Part shown: one piece after another, positions 1-8,381 of the stretch
How the letters are laid out: each line of letters begins with the position of its first letter
Position numbering within the stretch: the first letter of the stretch is position 1
From: Lachnospiraceae bacterium EP-SM-12S-S03
Lineage (GTDB): Bacteria; Bacillota; Clostridia; Lachnospirales; Lachnospiraceae
DNA: 21,553 nt
NCBI GenBank assembly: GCA_020540725.1
Contig: JAJBSL010000036.1
Coordinates: 1-21,553 of the forward strand
Direction of reading: 5' to 3'
Notes under the pieces: generated by a model
What the model saw: the letters and a program-made list of their open reading frames with translations, nothing else
Database searches by the model: none
What the model was told of the DNA's origin: nothing
Translations under genes and position numbers: made by a program

Positions 1-76
1 CAAAAACACTGATTACTACAGGAGATTCGTATTTTAAGATTTAGAGCCTAAAAATTGGCATTAACCGACAGCCCCC
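1..76 (+). mobile_element. putative right end of an insertion sequence
   Basis: No complete gene lies here. Two plus-strand frames enter from the left edge and stop at 37 and 44, and either could be the C-terminus of a transposase. About 30 bases on, the sequence ends in GACAGCCCCC (67-76), whose complement begins GGGGGCTGTC. That GGGGCTGTC-like start is a familiar terminal repeat of some bacterial insertion sequences, which is inference from memory. The opposite end and any target duplication lie outside the window, so the family is unassigned. The minus-strand operon that ends at 135 points into it. Confidence 0.35.
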
Positions 77-134
77 TCTTCTTTTGAGTGAATGATACTC
101 TGATTTTATAATTAACTTTTGTTTTGCAATGTTT

Positions 135-632
135 TTATTTTCTCTCTGTTTCGATTCCTTGCATCTGAAAGAATTTTTCGACCATGTTGTCCCATGCTTG
201 TTCTAAAGATTTATCGAGGGTAAACGTATGCATGGATGTTCCGGTAACGCATTGAAGATGTGAACCGTCATATTTGAGATTCATATACAGTCCATTGACG
301 TCGGATGGCGTGAATGTAAGATCTTGCTTTAGGAGAAGCTTTTCAATATTTGCACGGGAAAGTCCGAACACCAGGTGGAAGGAGAGAGGTGTTTTCTTTC
401 CTTTGATCAATGAAAAACAAAACTCCCGAATATCTTTCCAAAGAGAGTATTCTCGCGATCCCATTTCTTCCTGCTCTTCGGAAGTGAAAAAATTCTTCTT
501 TAAATAGCCGTCAATTTTAAATGTGTTAAAGGTGACAATTTCCCCTTCTATAAAATAGAAGGGATCAAAAATATCCGATAACAAAAGTTTGGACATACAT
601 TCTTTTACATGTTCGATTTCCAAAAGGATCAT
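135..632 (-). CDS. DUF5721 family protein
   Basis: A 165-residue soluble protein with no signal peptide or membrane segment. The start at 632 is chosen because a GGAGGT site lies six bases upstream (639-644) and because its ATG overlaps the stop of the MATE gene by four bases (ATGA), a sign of translational coupling. The N-terminal MILLEIEHVKECMSKLLLSD and the later FNTFKIDGYLKKNFF stretch fit the DUF5721 family of Clostridia, which has no established function. A longer frame reaching 776 runs into the MATE gene and is not used. It is the second gene of the operon. No terminator hairpin is visible after the stop at 135, and the putative insertion sequence end is only about 60 bases away, so downstream genes may have been displaced. 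Confidence 0.75.
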   Translation of the reverse strand: MILLEIEHVKECMSKLLLSDIFDPFYFIEGEIVTFNTFKIDGYLKKNFFTSEEQEEMGSREYSLWKDIREFCFSLIKGKKTPLSFHLVFGLSRANIEKLLLKQDLTFTPSDVNGLYMNLKYDGSHLQCVTGTSMHTFTLDKSLEQAWDNMVEKFFQMQGIETERK

Positions 633-1957
633 GCTGTGACCTCCTTTTCTGTTTTCTTCAAAAAGAAGAGTGCGACAGCAAGAGTAATAAATTCGGCCAA
701 AGGAACGGAAGCCCATATGCCTGCTACATAAAAGAAAAGTGGCAGAACATATACAAACAATACGCTTAAGATACATCCTCTGGAGAGACAGAGGATCAGA
801 GAAAACTGAGGCTTCACAGTGGACTGAAAATATCCGATCACAAATATATTGATTCCCATCACAAAGAATCCGCTGAAATAGATCCGGATTGCTGTCTCGG
901 AAAGCGCAAGGATTTCCGCATTCGGATTTAGGAAGATGTAGGTAAACATGTTTGGAACAATCAATCCTAAAATAGCTGGAACTGCACAGATGATCAAAGC
1001 AGTCCGAAGCCCAAGGCGCTTTACAGTTTGGATACGGTCGTGAAGTCCGGCGCCGTGATTTGTAGAGATAATCGGTTGGGATGCCTGATTGATTCCGTTA
1101 CAAAGACAGGTTACTACGATAGAACTGTTGGTAATCACACCGTACATGCTGACTCCGATATCTCCTACATATTTTAAAATCTGTAAATTGAATATAAACA
1201 TTACGAATCCGGCAAGTACTTCCAGAAGGAAGCTTGTAAACCCATTTTTGTAAATGCTGAGTGCGAAGGATGGGCTAAGTCCTTTTAAAGTAAACTTTAA
1301 TCCGTTTTTCTTTGAGAAAAAGTGGCAAAGCAGAATGAGGCATGTGGTGATCGAACCAATTACACTGGCAATTGCTGCTCCGGCCATTCCCATGTTCAGA
1401 GGAAAAACGAAAACGATATCTAAAATTACATTTAAAATTCCACCGGTCACTACGCCTGCCATAGAAAGTCTTGGGGCGCCGTCATTTCTTACAAAGGTTT
1501 GCAGAAAGGTGGAGAAAGAGAAGAATGCAAGTCCCCACAGTATGTATGGTGCGTAATCCATAATATAAGGCATGGTCACGTTAGTCGCACCAAGAAAACG
1601 GGCGATGTCTTCTAAAAAGAAGATGAACAGGAACATATATAGAATGGATGTGGCAGCATTTAAAAGAACTGCGGTGGAAAAATAACGGTGTCCTGCATCC
1701 GCATCTCCTCGTCCTCTTGCGATGGACATGAGGACAGAACCGCCTACTCCGAATAAGAGTCCGGTACCGAAGAAAATATTGAAAAGAGGAAGCACAATAT
1801 TCAATGCGGCCATTGCATCAATTCCGATTCCTTTTCCAATAATAATGGTGTCCGCCAATACGTAAATGGATGTAACCATTGTTCCGCATATAGACGGCAA
1901 CAGGTAATGGAAAAATAGCTTTCTTACCGGTTGTGTTGTAAAAGTATCTGTTTGCAT
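629..1957 (-). CDS. MATE family multidrug/cation efflux transporter
   Basis: A 442-residue integral membrane protein of the MATE (multi-antimicrobial extrusion) family, which exports drugs or metabolites in exchange for Na+ or H+. About twelve hydrophobic segments fill the length, as usual for the family (around 450 residues). The N-terminal half carries the typical LPSICGTMVTSIYVLADTI region and a duplicated half follows from about residue 225. The start at 1957 is set by GGAGG seven bases upstream; an in-frame ATG at 1978 lies beyond that site. The substrate cannot be predicted. It leads a two-gene operon with the DUF5721 gene. The leader holds an inverted repeat that could bind a repressor. 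Confidence 0.9.
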   Translation of the reverse strand: MQTDTFTTQPVRKLFFHYLLPSICGTMVTSIYVLADTIIIGKGIGIDAMAALNIVLPLFNIFFGTGLLFGVGGSVLMSIARGRGDADAGHRYFSTAVLLNAATSILYMFLFIFFLEDIARFLGATNVTMPYIMDYAPYILWGLAFFSFSTFLQTFVRNDGAPRLSMAGVVTGGILNVILDIVFVFPLNMGMAGAAIASVIGSITTCLILLCHFFSKKNGLKFTLKGLSPSFALSIYKNGFTSFLLEVLAGFVMFIFNLQILKYVGDIGVSMYGVITNSSIVVTCLCNGINQASQPIISTNHGAGLHDRIQTVKRLGLRTALIICAVPAILGLIVPNMFTYIFLNPNAEILALSETAIRIYFSGFFVMGINIFVIGYFQSTVKPQFSLILCLSRGCILSVLFVYVLPLFFYVAGIWASVPLAEFITLAVALFFLKKTEKEVTA

Positions 1958-1991
1958 AAATAACCTCCAAATGTGCACCGGTATATTCGTA

Positions 1992-2006
1992 TGTACAGCC
2001 GGTACA
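1992..2006 (-). promoter_or_regulatory. candidate operator dyad in the MATE leader
   Basis: TGTAC-N5-GTACA is a perfect inverted repeat about 35 bases upstream of the MATE start. A direct repeat CCGGTA occurs at 1978-1983 and 1999-2004, 21 bases (two helical turns) apart. A possible minus-strand -10 (TATAGT, 2018-2023) has a poor -35, so the dyad would lie just downstream of the transcription start, where a repressor could act. No regulator gene is adjacent. The function is inferred. Confidence 0.4.
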
Positions 2007-2032
2007 GTTTACATTTAACTATAGCAGAAACA

Positions 2033-2061
2033 TTGACTTTTGGGAAGTAAATTAGTATCAT
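2033..2061 (+). promoter_or_regulatory. sigma-A type promoter for the rluF-ligA-clpX operon
   Basis: TTGACT (2033-2038), a 17-base spacer and TATCAT (2056-2061), with a predicted start near 2068, about 24 bases before the first ATG. It is the only good promoter seen ahead of the 2092-9729 gene run. Confidence 0.65.
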
Positions 2062-2091
2062 ATTCTTATTGCAGTAAAGGAGCCAGGTGAT

Positions 2092-2820
2092 ATGGAAGAG
2101 TTAGTCCGTTTGAATAAATTCCTAAGTGAAGCCGGGGTCTGTTCCAGAAGAGAAGCAGACAGACTGATCGAGTCGGGCAGAGTTTTTGTAGATGGGAAAC
2201 GCGCGGAGACGGGAATGAAAGTGTCCGGGAATCAGGAAGTAAAAGTAGGAAAGAAAGTTGTAAGCAAAGGGAATGAGATGGTTCTGCTTGCAGTAAATAA
2301 ACCGGTGGGGATTGTGTGCACGGAGGAAAAGAAAGAGAAGAAAAATATCATTCGCTTTCTGGATTATCCGGTCAGAATCACGTATATCGGAAGGCTTGAT
2401 AAAGATTCGGAGGGGTTGCTTCTGATGACGAATAATGGGGATATTATTAACAAAATGATGCGTGCAGGCAACCGGCATGAAAAAGAATACAAGGTAACAG
2501 TGGATAAAGCGGTTACACCGGAGTTTATTGAGAAGATGGGAGCGGGAGTTCCGATTTTAGATACGGTGACACGCCCTTGTAAAGTGAAACAGATTGGAAA
2601 ATATAAATTCAACATTATCCTGACGCAAGGGTTGAACCGGCAGATTCGGAGAATGTGTGAATATTTTGGATATAAAGTGACAAGATTAGAAAGAGTACGG
2701 GTGATGAACATCCGGCTTGGAAATCTAAAGCCGGGAGAATACCGGCAAGTAACGGAAGAAGAGATACAGGAGCTTTATGAACTGATCAAAGATTCTTCTA
2801 ATGAAACTGTAATAGAGTAG
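2092..2820 (+). CDS. rluF: 23S rRNA pseudouridine synthase, RluF-type
   Basis: A 242-residue RsuA/RluB/RluF-family enzyme that isomerises a uridine in 23S rRNA. The N-terminal S4 RNA-binding domain spans about residues 5-50 (LNKFLSEAGVCSRREADRLI). The catalytic domain follows, with GRLDKDSEGLL (100-110) holding the nucleophilic Asp103. The C-terminal GLNRQIRRMCEYFGY stretch and the LxRVRVMNI that follows resemble E. coli RluF more than RluB or RsuA; RluF modifies U2604 in E. coli. The target site here is inferred. An AAAGGAG site lies 10-12 bases before the ATG. It is the first gene of the operon and ends seven bases before the ligase gene. Confidence 0.88.
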   Translation: MEELVRLNKFLSEAGVCSRREADRLIESGRVFVDGKRAETGMKVSGNQEVKVGKKVVSKGNEMVLLAVNKPVGIVCTEEKKEKKNIIRFLDYPVRITYIGRLDKDSEGLLLMTNNGDIINKMMRAGNRHEKEYKVTVDKAVTPEFIEKMGAGVPILDTVTRPCKVKQIGKYKFNIILTQGLNRQIRRMCEYFGYKVTRLERVRVMNIRLGNLKPGEYRQVTEEEIQELYELIKDSSNETVIE

Positions 2821-2827
2821 GTGGAGT

Positions 2828-4786
2828 ATGGAACAGAAAAAAAAGAGGATGCAGGAACTGATTGCGATACTAAACGAAGCGGGAAAGGCTTATTATCAGG
2901 AAGCAACGGAGATCATGAGCAACCTGCAATATGATAAATTGTATGATGAACTTGTGGCATTGGAAGAAGAATTAGGAGTTACGCTTGCCAACAGTCCAAC
3001 TGTAAATGTGGGCTATGAAGTGTTGAGTGAACTTCCGAAAGAACGGCACGAAAAACCAATGCTTTCCCTTGATAAAACGAAGGATGTGGGGAGACTCAAG
3101 GAGTTTCTCGGAGGGCAGAAAGCATTGATTTCCTGGAAACTTGACGGATTGACGATCGTTCTTACCTATGAGGGTGGAGAACTCAGGAAGGCGGTTACAA
3201 GAGGAAATGGTGAAGTGGGAGAGGTCATTACGAATAATGCGAAAGTATTTCAAAACGTACCGCTTCACATTGCATATAAAGGGGAACTGATCCTTCGCGG
3301 AGAGGCGGTCATCGGATACCGGGATTTTGAGAAGATCAATGCAGAGATTGCGGATGTGGATGCAAAATATAAGAATCCAAGGAATCTTTGCAGCGGCTCT
3401 GTGCGACAGTTGAATAATGAGATTACTGCGAAAAGAAATGTGAAGTTTTTTGCATTTTCTCTCGTAAAGGCAGACGGCGTGGAGTTTGAAAATTCGAGAA
3501 AGAAGCAATTTGCGTGGCTTTCTTCCCAGGGATTTGACGTGGTGGAGCATTACGAAGTGACGGCAGAGACAGTTGAAGAAAGAGTGGCTTTTTTTGCGGA
3601 TAAGATTGCAGAAAATGATTTCCCGTCAGACGGCCTTGTGCTTGTATATGACGACATTGCTTACGGCCAGTCTCTTGGAACAACTGCGAAGTTCCCGCGA
3701 GATTCCTTCGCTTTTAAATGGGCAGATGAAATACGAGACACCACATTGACTGAAATTGAGTGGAGCCCTTCAAGAACTGGGCTGATTAATCCGGTGGCGA
3801 TTTTTGACCCGGTGGAACTGGAAGGTACAACTGTAAGCCGTGCAAGCGTTCATAATATTAGCATCATGGAGGAACTGGAACTTGGAATAGGGGATTCTAT
3901 TCAAGTATATAAAGCGAATATGATCATTCCGCAGATTGCAGAGAATCTGACGCGAAGCGGGGTGAAAGATGTCCCGAAACATTGCCCGGTATGCGGCGGG
4001 GATACGGAGATCCGACAGGTAAATAATGCAAAATCATTGTATTGTACCAATCCTGAATGTCAGGCGAAGCATGTGAAATCTTTTGCTCTTTTTGTAAGCA
4101 GGGATGCGCTGAACATTGACGGAATGTCAGAAGCCACTTTAGAGAAATTTATTATGCATGGATTTATCAAGGATTACGCCGATATTTTCCATTTGGATCA
4201 GTTTGAGGAAGAAATAAAAAATATGGAAGGTTTTGGTGAGAAGTCTTATAATAAATTGCAGGCAAGCATTGAGAAAGCCAGAACAACTACGCTTCCGAAG
4301 TTGATTTATAGTCTGGGAATCGCTAACATTGGTCTTGCCAATGCGAAAGTGATCTGTAAGGAATTTGATTATGATATTGAGAGAATGCTGCAAGCGGATC
4401 CGGAAGAATTGAATGCCATTGACGGTGTGGGTGAAGTAATCGCCAATGCTTTTGTGGATTATTTTAAAGAGGAGCGCCATGTACAAGAAGTGGAAAAACT
4501 ATTAAAGGAGCTTACGATTCCAAAAGAGGAAGCCGATGCGGGCGAGCAGATTTTTGCGGGAGTGAATTTCGTGATTACCGGAAGTGTGGAGCATTTTGCG
4601 AACAGGAATGAACTGAAAGAAGTAATAGAGAGTAAAGGCGGCAAAGTGACAGGCAGTGTTACAGGCAAGACAAATTATCTCATTAACAATGATACCACAT
4701 CAGGATCTTCCAAGAATAAGAAAGCGAGAGAGTTGGGGATTGCGATTATTTCGGAAGAAGAATTTCTGAAAATGTTGGGTGAATAG
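2828..4786 (+). CDS. ligA: NAD+-dependent DNA ligase, divergent LigA
   Basis: A 652-residue protein with full LigA architecture: domain Ia (1-55), adenylation domain with KLDG (Lys104 as the AMP-accepting lysine), OB fold (about 305-380), four-cysteine zinc site (Cys386, 389, 406, 411), helix-hairpin-helix repeats (about 420-560) and a C-terminal BRCT domain (about 573-652). The family seals nicks using NAD+. Several residues conserved in E. coli LigA are changed: the Glu two before the active lysine is Ser102; TRGDG is TRGNG; the motif IV lysine of DGVVxK is Val273; domain Ia Asp32 is Asn32; GDVIP in the OB fold is NMIIP. Motif V Lys297, the RGE glutamate (Glu159) and the two PRN/SxRQL arginines remain. 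It may be a clade-specific main ligase or a second paralogue. Translation starts seven bases after rluF. Confidence 0.85.
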   Translation: MEQKKKRMQELIAILNEAGKAYYQEATEIMSNLQYDKLYDELVALEEELGVTLANSPTVNVGYEVLSELPKERHEKPMLSLDKTKDVGRLKEFLGGQKALISWKLDGLTIVLTYEGGELRKAVTRGNGEVGEVITNNAKVFQNVPLHIAYKGELILRGEAVIGYRDFEKINAEIADVDAKYKNPRNLCSGSVRQLNNEITAKRNVKFFAFSLVKADGVEFENSRKKQFAWLSSQGFDVVEHYEVTAETVEERVAFFADKIAENDFPSDGLVLVYDDIAYGQSLGTTAKFPRDSFAFKWADEIRDTTLTEIEWSPSRTGLINPVAIFDPVELEGTTVSRASVHNISIMEELELGIGDSIQVYKANMIIPQIAENLTRSGVKDVPKHCPVCGGDTEIRQVNNAKSLYCTNPECQAKHVKSFALFVSRDALNIDGMSEATLEKFIMHGFIKDYADIFHLDQFEEEIKNMEGFGEKSYNKLQASIEKARTTTLPKLIYSLGIANIGLANAKVICKEFDYDIERMLQADPEELNAIDGVGEVIANAFVDYFKEERHVQEVEKLLKELTIPKEEADAGEQIFAGVNFVITGSVEHFANRNELKEVIESKGGKVTGSVTGKTNYLINNDTTSGSSKNKKARELGIAIISEEEFLKMLGE

Positions 4787-4797
4787 AAAGGATTACT

Positions 4798-6243
4798 ATG
4801 CAGGATAAGGATAATATTATTGATGTAGAAGATGTAAAAGAAGTAACTGTGACAGAAGAAACGAAAGAAAAAAGTGTCGAAGAAAATAAAAAAGAAGACG
4901 ATGGTTATGAGAAATACTGTTTTATTTGCAGAAGACCGGAAAGTGTTGCCGGGAAGATGATCGAACTTCCGAATCACATCAATGTTTGTTCTGATTGTAT
5001 GCAAAAAAGTTTTGACGCTATGAACAACGGAGAAATTGATCTGAACAGATTAATGAACATGCCGGGGGTTCAAGTGTTTAATATGGCTGATTTTGAGAAT
5101 ATGATACCAAAGCAGCAGAAAGTGAAACAGAAGAAACCGAAAGAGAAAAAGGAGGATCCTGTTCTTGATATTCGGAAAATTCCGGCTCCACACAAGATTA
5201 AAGCAAGTTTGGATGAGTATGTTGTGGGACAGGAATATGCGAAGAAAGCCATTTCGGTAGCTGTTTATAACCATTACAAGAGGGTTGCGACAGATACAAT
5301 GGACGACATTGAGATCGAGAAATCCAATATGCTGATGATCGGACCGACAGGATGTGGAAAAACATATCTTGTTAAGACGTTAGCGAAACTTTTGGATGTA
5401 CCCCTTGCGATTACCGATGCCACTTCGCTTACAGAAGCAGGCTATATTGGAGATGATATCGAAAGCGTTGTCTCCAAGCTTCTTGCAGCAGCGGATAATG
5501 ATGTGGAAAGAGCGGAGCAGGGAATTATTTTCATTGATGAGATCGATAAGATTGCAAAGAAGAAAAATTCCAGTCAGCGTGATGTCAGTGGTGAGTCGGT
5601 TCAGCAGGGAATGCTGAAACTTCTGGAAGGAAGTGACGTGGAAGTTCCGGTTGGTGCGAACAGCAAAAATGCTATGGTTCCGCTTACAACTGTAAATACA
5701 AAAAATATTCTGTTTATTTGCGGAGGTGCGTTCCCGGATCTTGAGGATATCATCAAAGAAAGATTGAATAAGCAGGCTTCGGTAGGATTCCAGGCGGATC
5801 TGAAGGATAAGTATGATGCGGAGAAAAATATTTTGGAGAAAGTGACAGTAGAGGATTTGAGAAAATTCGGTATGATTCCGGAGTTTATTGGACGTCTTCC
5901 TATTATATTCACGTTACAAGGATTGGATGAAGAAAAACTTGTACGCATATTAAAAGAACCGAAAAATGCCATTTTGAAACAATACCAGAAACTTCTTGCT
6001 TTAGATGAAGTGAAATTGGAATTTGCAGATGAAGCGCTCATGGCCATTGCGCGCAAAGCAATGAAAAAAGATACAGGAGCAAGAGGACTTCGTTCTATTA
6101 TTGAAGAATTTATGCTGGATATTATGTACGAGATTCCGAAGGACGATAACATCGGGCAGGTAATGATTACAAAAGAATACATAGAAGGAACAGGTGGGCC
6201 GCTTATCTCTATGAGAGGACAGGCGCTCATAGAAGAAAAATAG
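4798..6243 (+). CDS. clpX: ClpX-family AAA+ unfoldase, divergent paralogue
   Basis: A 481-residue ClpX relative; canonical ClpX is about 420-430. An acidic tail (1-36) precedes a zinc-binding domain with Cys41, 44, 64 and 67. The AAA+ module has Walker A GPTGCGKT (182-189), Walker B FIDEID (Asp247, Glu248), the arginine finger in EFIGRLP (Arg366) and sensor II GARGLRS (Arg429), so ATP hydrolysis looks intact. Pore loop 1 is GYIG (215-218) rather than GYVG. The RKH loop that helps grip ssrA-type tags in E. coli ClpX reads SKN (289-291) at the aligned position. The ClpP-docking IGF loop is VGF (329-331). No clpP or lon is nearby, unlike canonical loci. It probably unfolds proteins, with altered substrate choice and uncertain ClpP pairing. 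It starts eleven bases after ligA behind AAAGGA. Confidence 0.85.
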   Translation: MQDKDNIIDVEDVKEVTVTEETKEKSVEENKKEDDGYEKYCFICRRPESVAGKMIELPNHINVCSDCMQKSFDAMNNGEIDLNRLMNMPGVQVFNMADFENMIPKQQKVKQKKPKEKKEDPVLDIRKIPAPHKIKASLDEYVVGQEYAKKAISVAVYNHYKRVATDTMDDIEIEKSNMLMIGPTGCGKTYLVKTLAKLLDVPLAITDATSLTEAGYIGDDIESVVSKLLAAADNDVERAEQGIIFIDEIDKIAKKKNSSQRDVSGESVQQGMLKLLEGSDVEVPVGANSKNAMVPLTTVNTKNILFICGGAFPDLEDIIKERLNKQASVGFQADLKDKYDAEKNILEKVTVEDLRKFGMIPEFIGRLPIIFTLQGLDEEKLVRILKEPKNAILKQYQKLLALDEVKLEFADEALMAIARKAMKKDTGARGLRSIIEEFMLDIMYEIPKDDNIGQVMITKEYIEGTGGPLISMRGQALIEEK

Positions 6244-6328
6244 AATAAGGATAAAGACTTAGTGGAAAGGGCATATGTCAACCGGCAGTTTCATATAGTG
6301 GTGGGAAGAGAAAAAAAGAGGATACAAT

Positions 6329-8068
6329 ATGCCGGAAGAAGGAAAACAAACATTAGATCAAGGAGCTGAAAACTGTAGGGAAAAAGTAGTGTCCGAGGAT
6401 TATAGGGATTTTATCTATGAGATGGATATGCCGTTTGGAATGGAAATGATTGCGGAAGAACGGCTATGCGAGCAGCAAATCGGTTTTGCCTACAGAACGG
6501 TTTATATTCATAAACTCTATACAGACCCTCTTACTTTGGAACGTTTTTCCTACGGATCGATCCCCAAATGTTATACGCTTTTGGATACTGAGATGTTAAA
6601 CCAAGCAGGAATTTCGCAAGTACAGAACTATCCGACACTTAAGTTGATGGGAGAGGGAGTGATGATAGGGATCATTGATACAGGGATTGACTATCAGAAT
6701 CCGGTATTCCGAAATGCGGACGGCAGTACAAGGATTACGGCCATATGGGATCAGACGATTCAGGATGGGAACACACCGGAAGGTTTTTTGTATGGAACGG
6801 AGTATACAAGAGAGCAGATCAATGAGGCGCTTCGCAGCGAAAATCCATTGGAAATTGTTCCGAGTAAGGATGGAGAAGAAAACCATGGCACCTTTGTGGC
6901 AAGTGTGGCAGCGGGTGGAGAAGATATAAGTGCAGGATTTTTAGGAGCGGCGCCCAAGTCTACCCTTGGAATCGTAAAACTGAAAGAAGCGAAACGATAT
7001 CTGAAACAGTTTTACTTTATTAAAGAAGAGGCAAAGTGTTATCAGGAAAATGATATTATGCTTGGGATCCGATATTTGGAACTTCTTGCCAGGAAAAATA
7101 ATGTGCCTCTTGTGGTGTGTATTGCACTGGGAACCAATCAGGGAGACCATAACGGAACGTCTCCTTTGGGACATCTTATTTCTAATTATGCGGATGTAAA
7201 TAATATTGCGATCGTACTTGGTGCGGGAAATGAGGCGAATCAAAGGCATCACTATTTTGGAAAAGAAGCGGAAACCAACAACCCAAGAACAATAGAAATA
7301 CGGGTGGGAGAGGGTGTAAGTGGATTTTCCATGGAGATGTGGACGGATATTCCCAATGTATTTACGGCCTCTGTGGTGTCCCCGGGAGGAGAACGGATTC
7401 CGTTTGTTCCGCTGCGACAGAGTGGTTCGGGTCAGATATATCGTTTTGTATTTGAGAAAACAACCGTCTACATGGACTATCGTCTGTTTGTGGAACGGAC
7501 GAATTCGGAACTTGTGTTTATACGGATGGAAGAGCCTTCTGCCGGGATTTGGAAACTGGAAGTGGAAGCAAACCGTGTGACGGATGGAGAGTTTCACATT
7601 TGGCTCCCGGTGACGGAATTTTTAAGTGGGGAAGTGTATTTCCTTTTACCGGATCCGGACACGACAATTACAGAGCCTGGATGTGTACGAAATGCAATTA
7701 CGGCGGCCAATTATAATGGAGCTAACAATAGTATTGCCATAGATTCTGGAAGAGGATATACTAGAAATGGAAGCATCAAACCCGATTTTGTCGCACCTGG
7801 GGTAGAAGTTGTTGGTGCGGAAGGGCGGAATCAATTTGTCAGGAGGACCGGATCCAGTATTTCTACTGCGGTTACAGCGGGAGCATCGGCGCTTCTGATG
7901 GAATGGCTTTACTATCAGGTGGGAAGGCGCAACGTAGATACCGTACAGATCAAGAATCTACTCATTTTGGGAACAGAGAGAGTAGATTTTGAAGAGTTCC
8001 CAAATAGAAGATGGGGATACGGAGAGCTGAGTTTATACAGTACGTTTGAAGCATTGCGTTCATTTTGA
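6329..8068 (+). CDS. subtilisin-like serine protease (S8), CspB-like
   Basis: A 579-residue S8 peptidase. The catalytic residues look intact: Asp117 in IIDTG, His186 in NHGTF, oxyanion Asn301 in GAGNE and Ser510 in TGSSIS (family GTSxA). A roughly 95-residue N-terminal region resembles the prodomain of clostridial Csp proteases, and a beta-rich insert (about 320-450) matches their jelly-roll domain in position. In sporeforming clostridia, Csp proteases activate the cortex hydrolase SleC during germination; that role is known for the family but only inferred here. There is no signal peptide, so the protein is cytoplasmic or spore-packaged. It stands alone, without a CspBA fusion or CspC partner in view. 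The 85-base gap after clpX may hold a weak promoter. The start has an AGAGGAT site seven bases ahead. Confidence 0.85.
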   Translation: MPEEGKQTLDQGAENCREKVVSEDYRDFIYEMDMPFGMEMIAEERLCEQQIGFAYRTVYIHKLYTDPLTLERFSYGSIPKCYTLLDTEMLNQAGISQVQNYPTLKLMGEGVMIGIIDTGIDYQNPVFRNADGSTRITAIWDQTIQDGNTPEGFLYGTEYTREQINEALRSENPLEIVPSKDGEENHGTFVASVAAGGEDISAGFLGAAPKSTLGIVKLKEAKRYLKQFYFIKEEAKCYQENDIMLGIRYLELLARKNNVPLVVCIALGTNQGDHNGTSPLGHLISNYADVNNIAIVLGAGNEANQRHHYFGKEAETNNPRTIEIRVGEGVSGFSMEMWTDIPNVFTASVVSPGGERIPFVPLRQSGSGQIYRFVFEKTTVYMDYRLFVERTNSELVFIRMEEPSAGIWKLEVEANRVTDGEFHIWLPVTEFLSGEVYFLLPDPDTTITEPGCVRNAITAANYNGANNSIAIDSGRGYTRNGSIKPDFVAPGVEVVGAEGRNQFVRRTGSSISTAVTAGASALLMEWLYYQVGRRNVDTVQIKNLLILGTERVDFEEFPNRRWGYGELSLYSTFEALRSF

Positions 8069-8091
8069 CGAAGAAACAGGAGGAAGAAAAT

Positions 8092-8379
8092 ATGAAAGAA
8101 TTGTTGGATGATATTGTGGACAGAATCAGTGAGGCGGCAGACCAGGTAGGGAAAAAAGCAGATGAAGTGATTGAGACACAAAGGATTAAAAATAAAATCC
8201 GCGGACTTGAAAAAGATAACAGAAGAAACTTCCGGGATTTGGGACGTATGATTTATGAAAAATATCAAAACGGCGAGGAAGTGGAGGAAGAGTATCTTCC
8301 GTTTTGCGAAGCTGTGAAAGAAAGAGAAGAGCAGATACGTTCTTGTGAGATAGAGCTTATAAGAGTGAAAGAGGATTAG
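8092..8379 (+). CDS. small helical coiled-coil protein of unknown function
   Basis: A 95-residue charged protein that is predicted nearly all helical, with heptad-like stretches (residues about 1-50 and 70-95) and no membrane segment or cysteine pair apart from two single cysteines. A TTG at 8065 is in frame, but AGGAGG at 8078-8083 sits eight bases before the ATG at 8092 and decides the start. The central part (RIKNKIRGLEKDNRRNFRDL) recalls the N-terminal helical part of clostridial zinc-ribbon proteins; the zinc ribbon itself is absent. It lies 23 bases after the protease gene and two bases before the lspA-like gene, so it is in the same operon and may be a partner or adaptor. No function is assigned. 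Confidence 0.7.
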   Translation: MKELLDDIVDRISEAADQVGKKADEVIETQRIKNKIRGLEKDNRRNFRDLGRMIYEKYQNGEEVEEEYLPFCEAVKEREEQIRSCEIELIRVKED

Positions 8380-8381
8380 TC

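Noticed and set aside
8065..8091. TTG-initiated extension of the small helical protein
   Set aside because: AGGAGG eight bases before the ATG at 8092 is a much better start, and the extension overlaps the protease stop.
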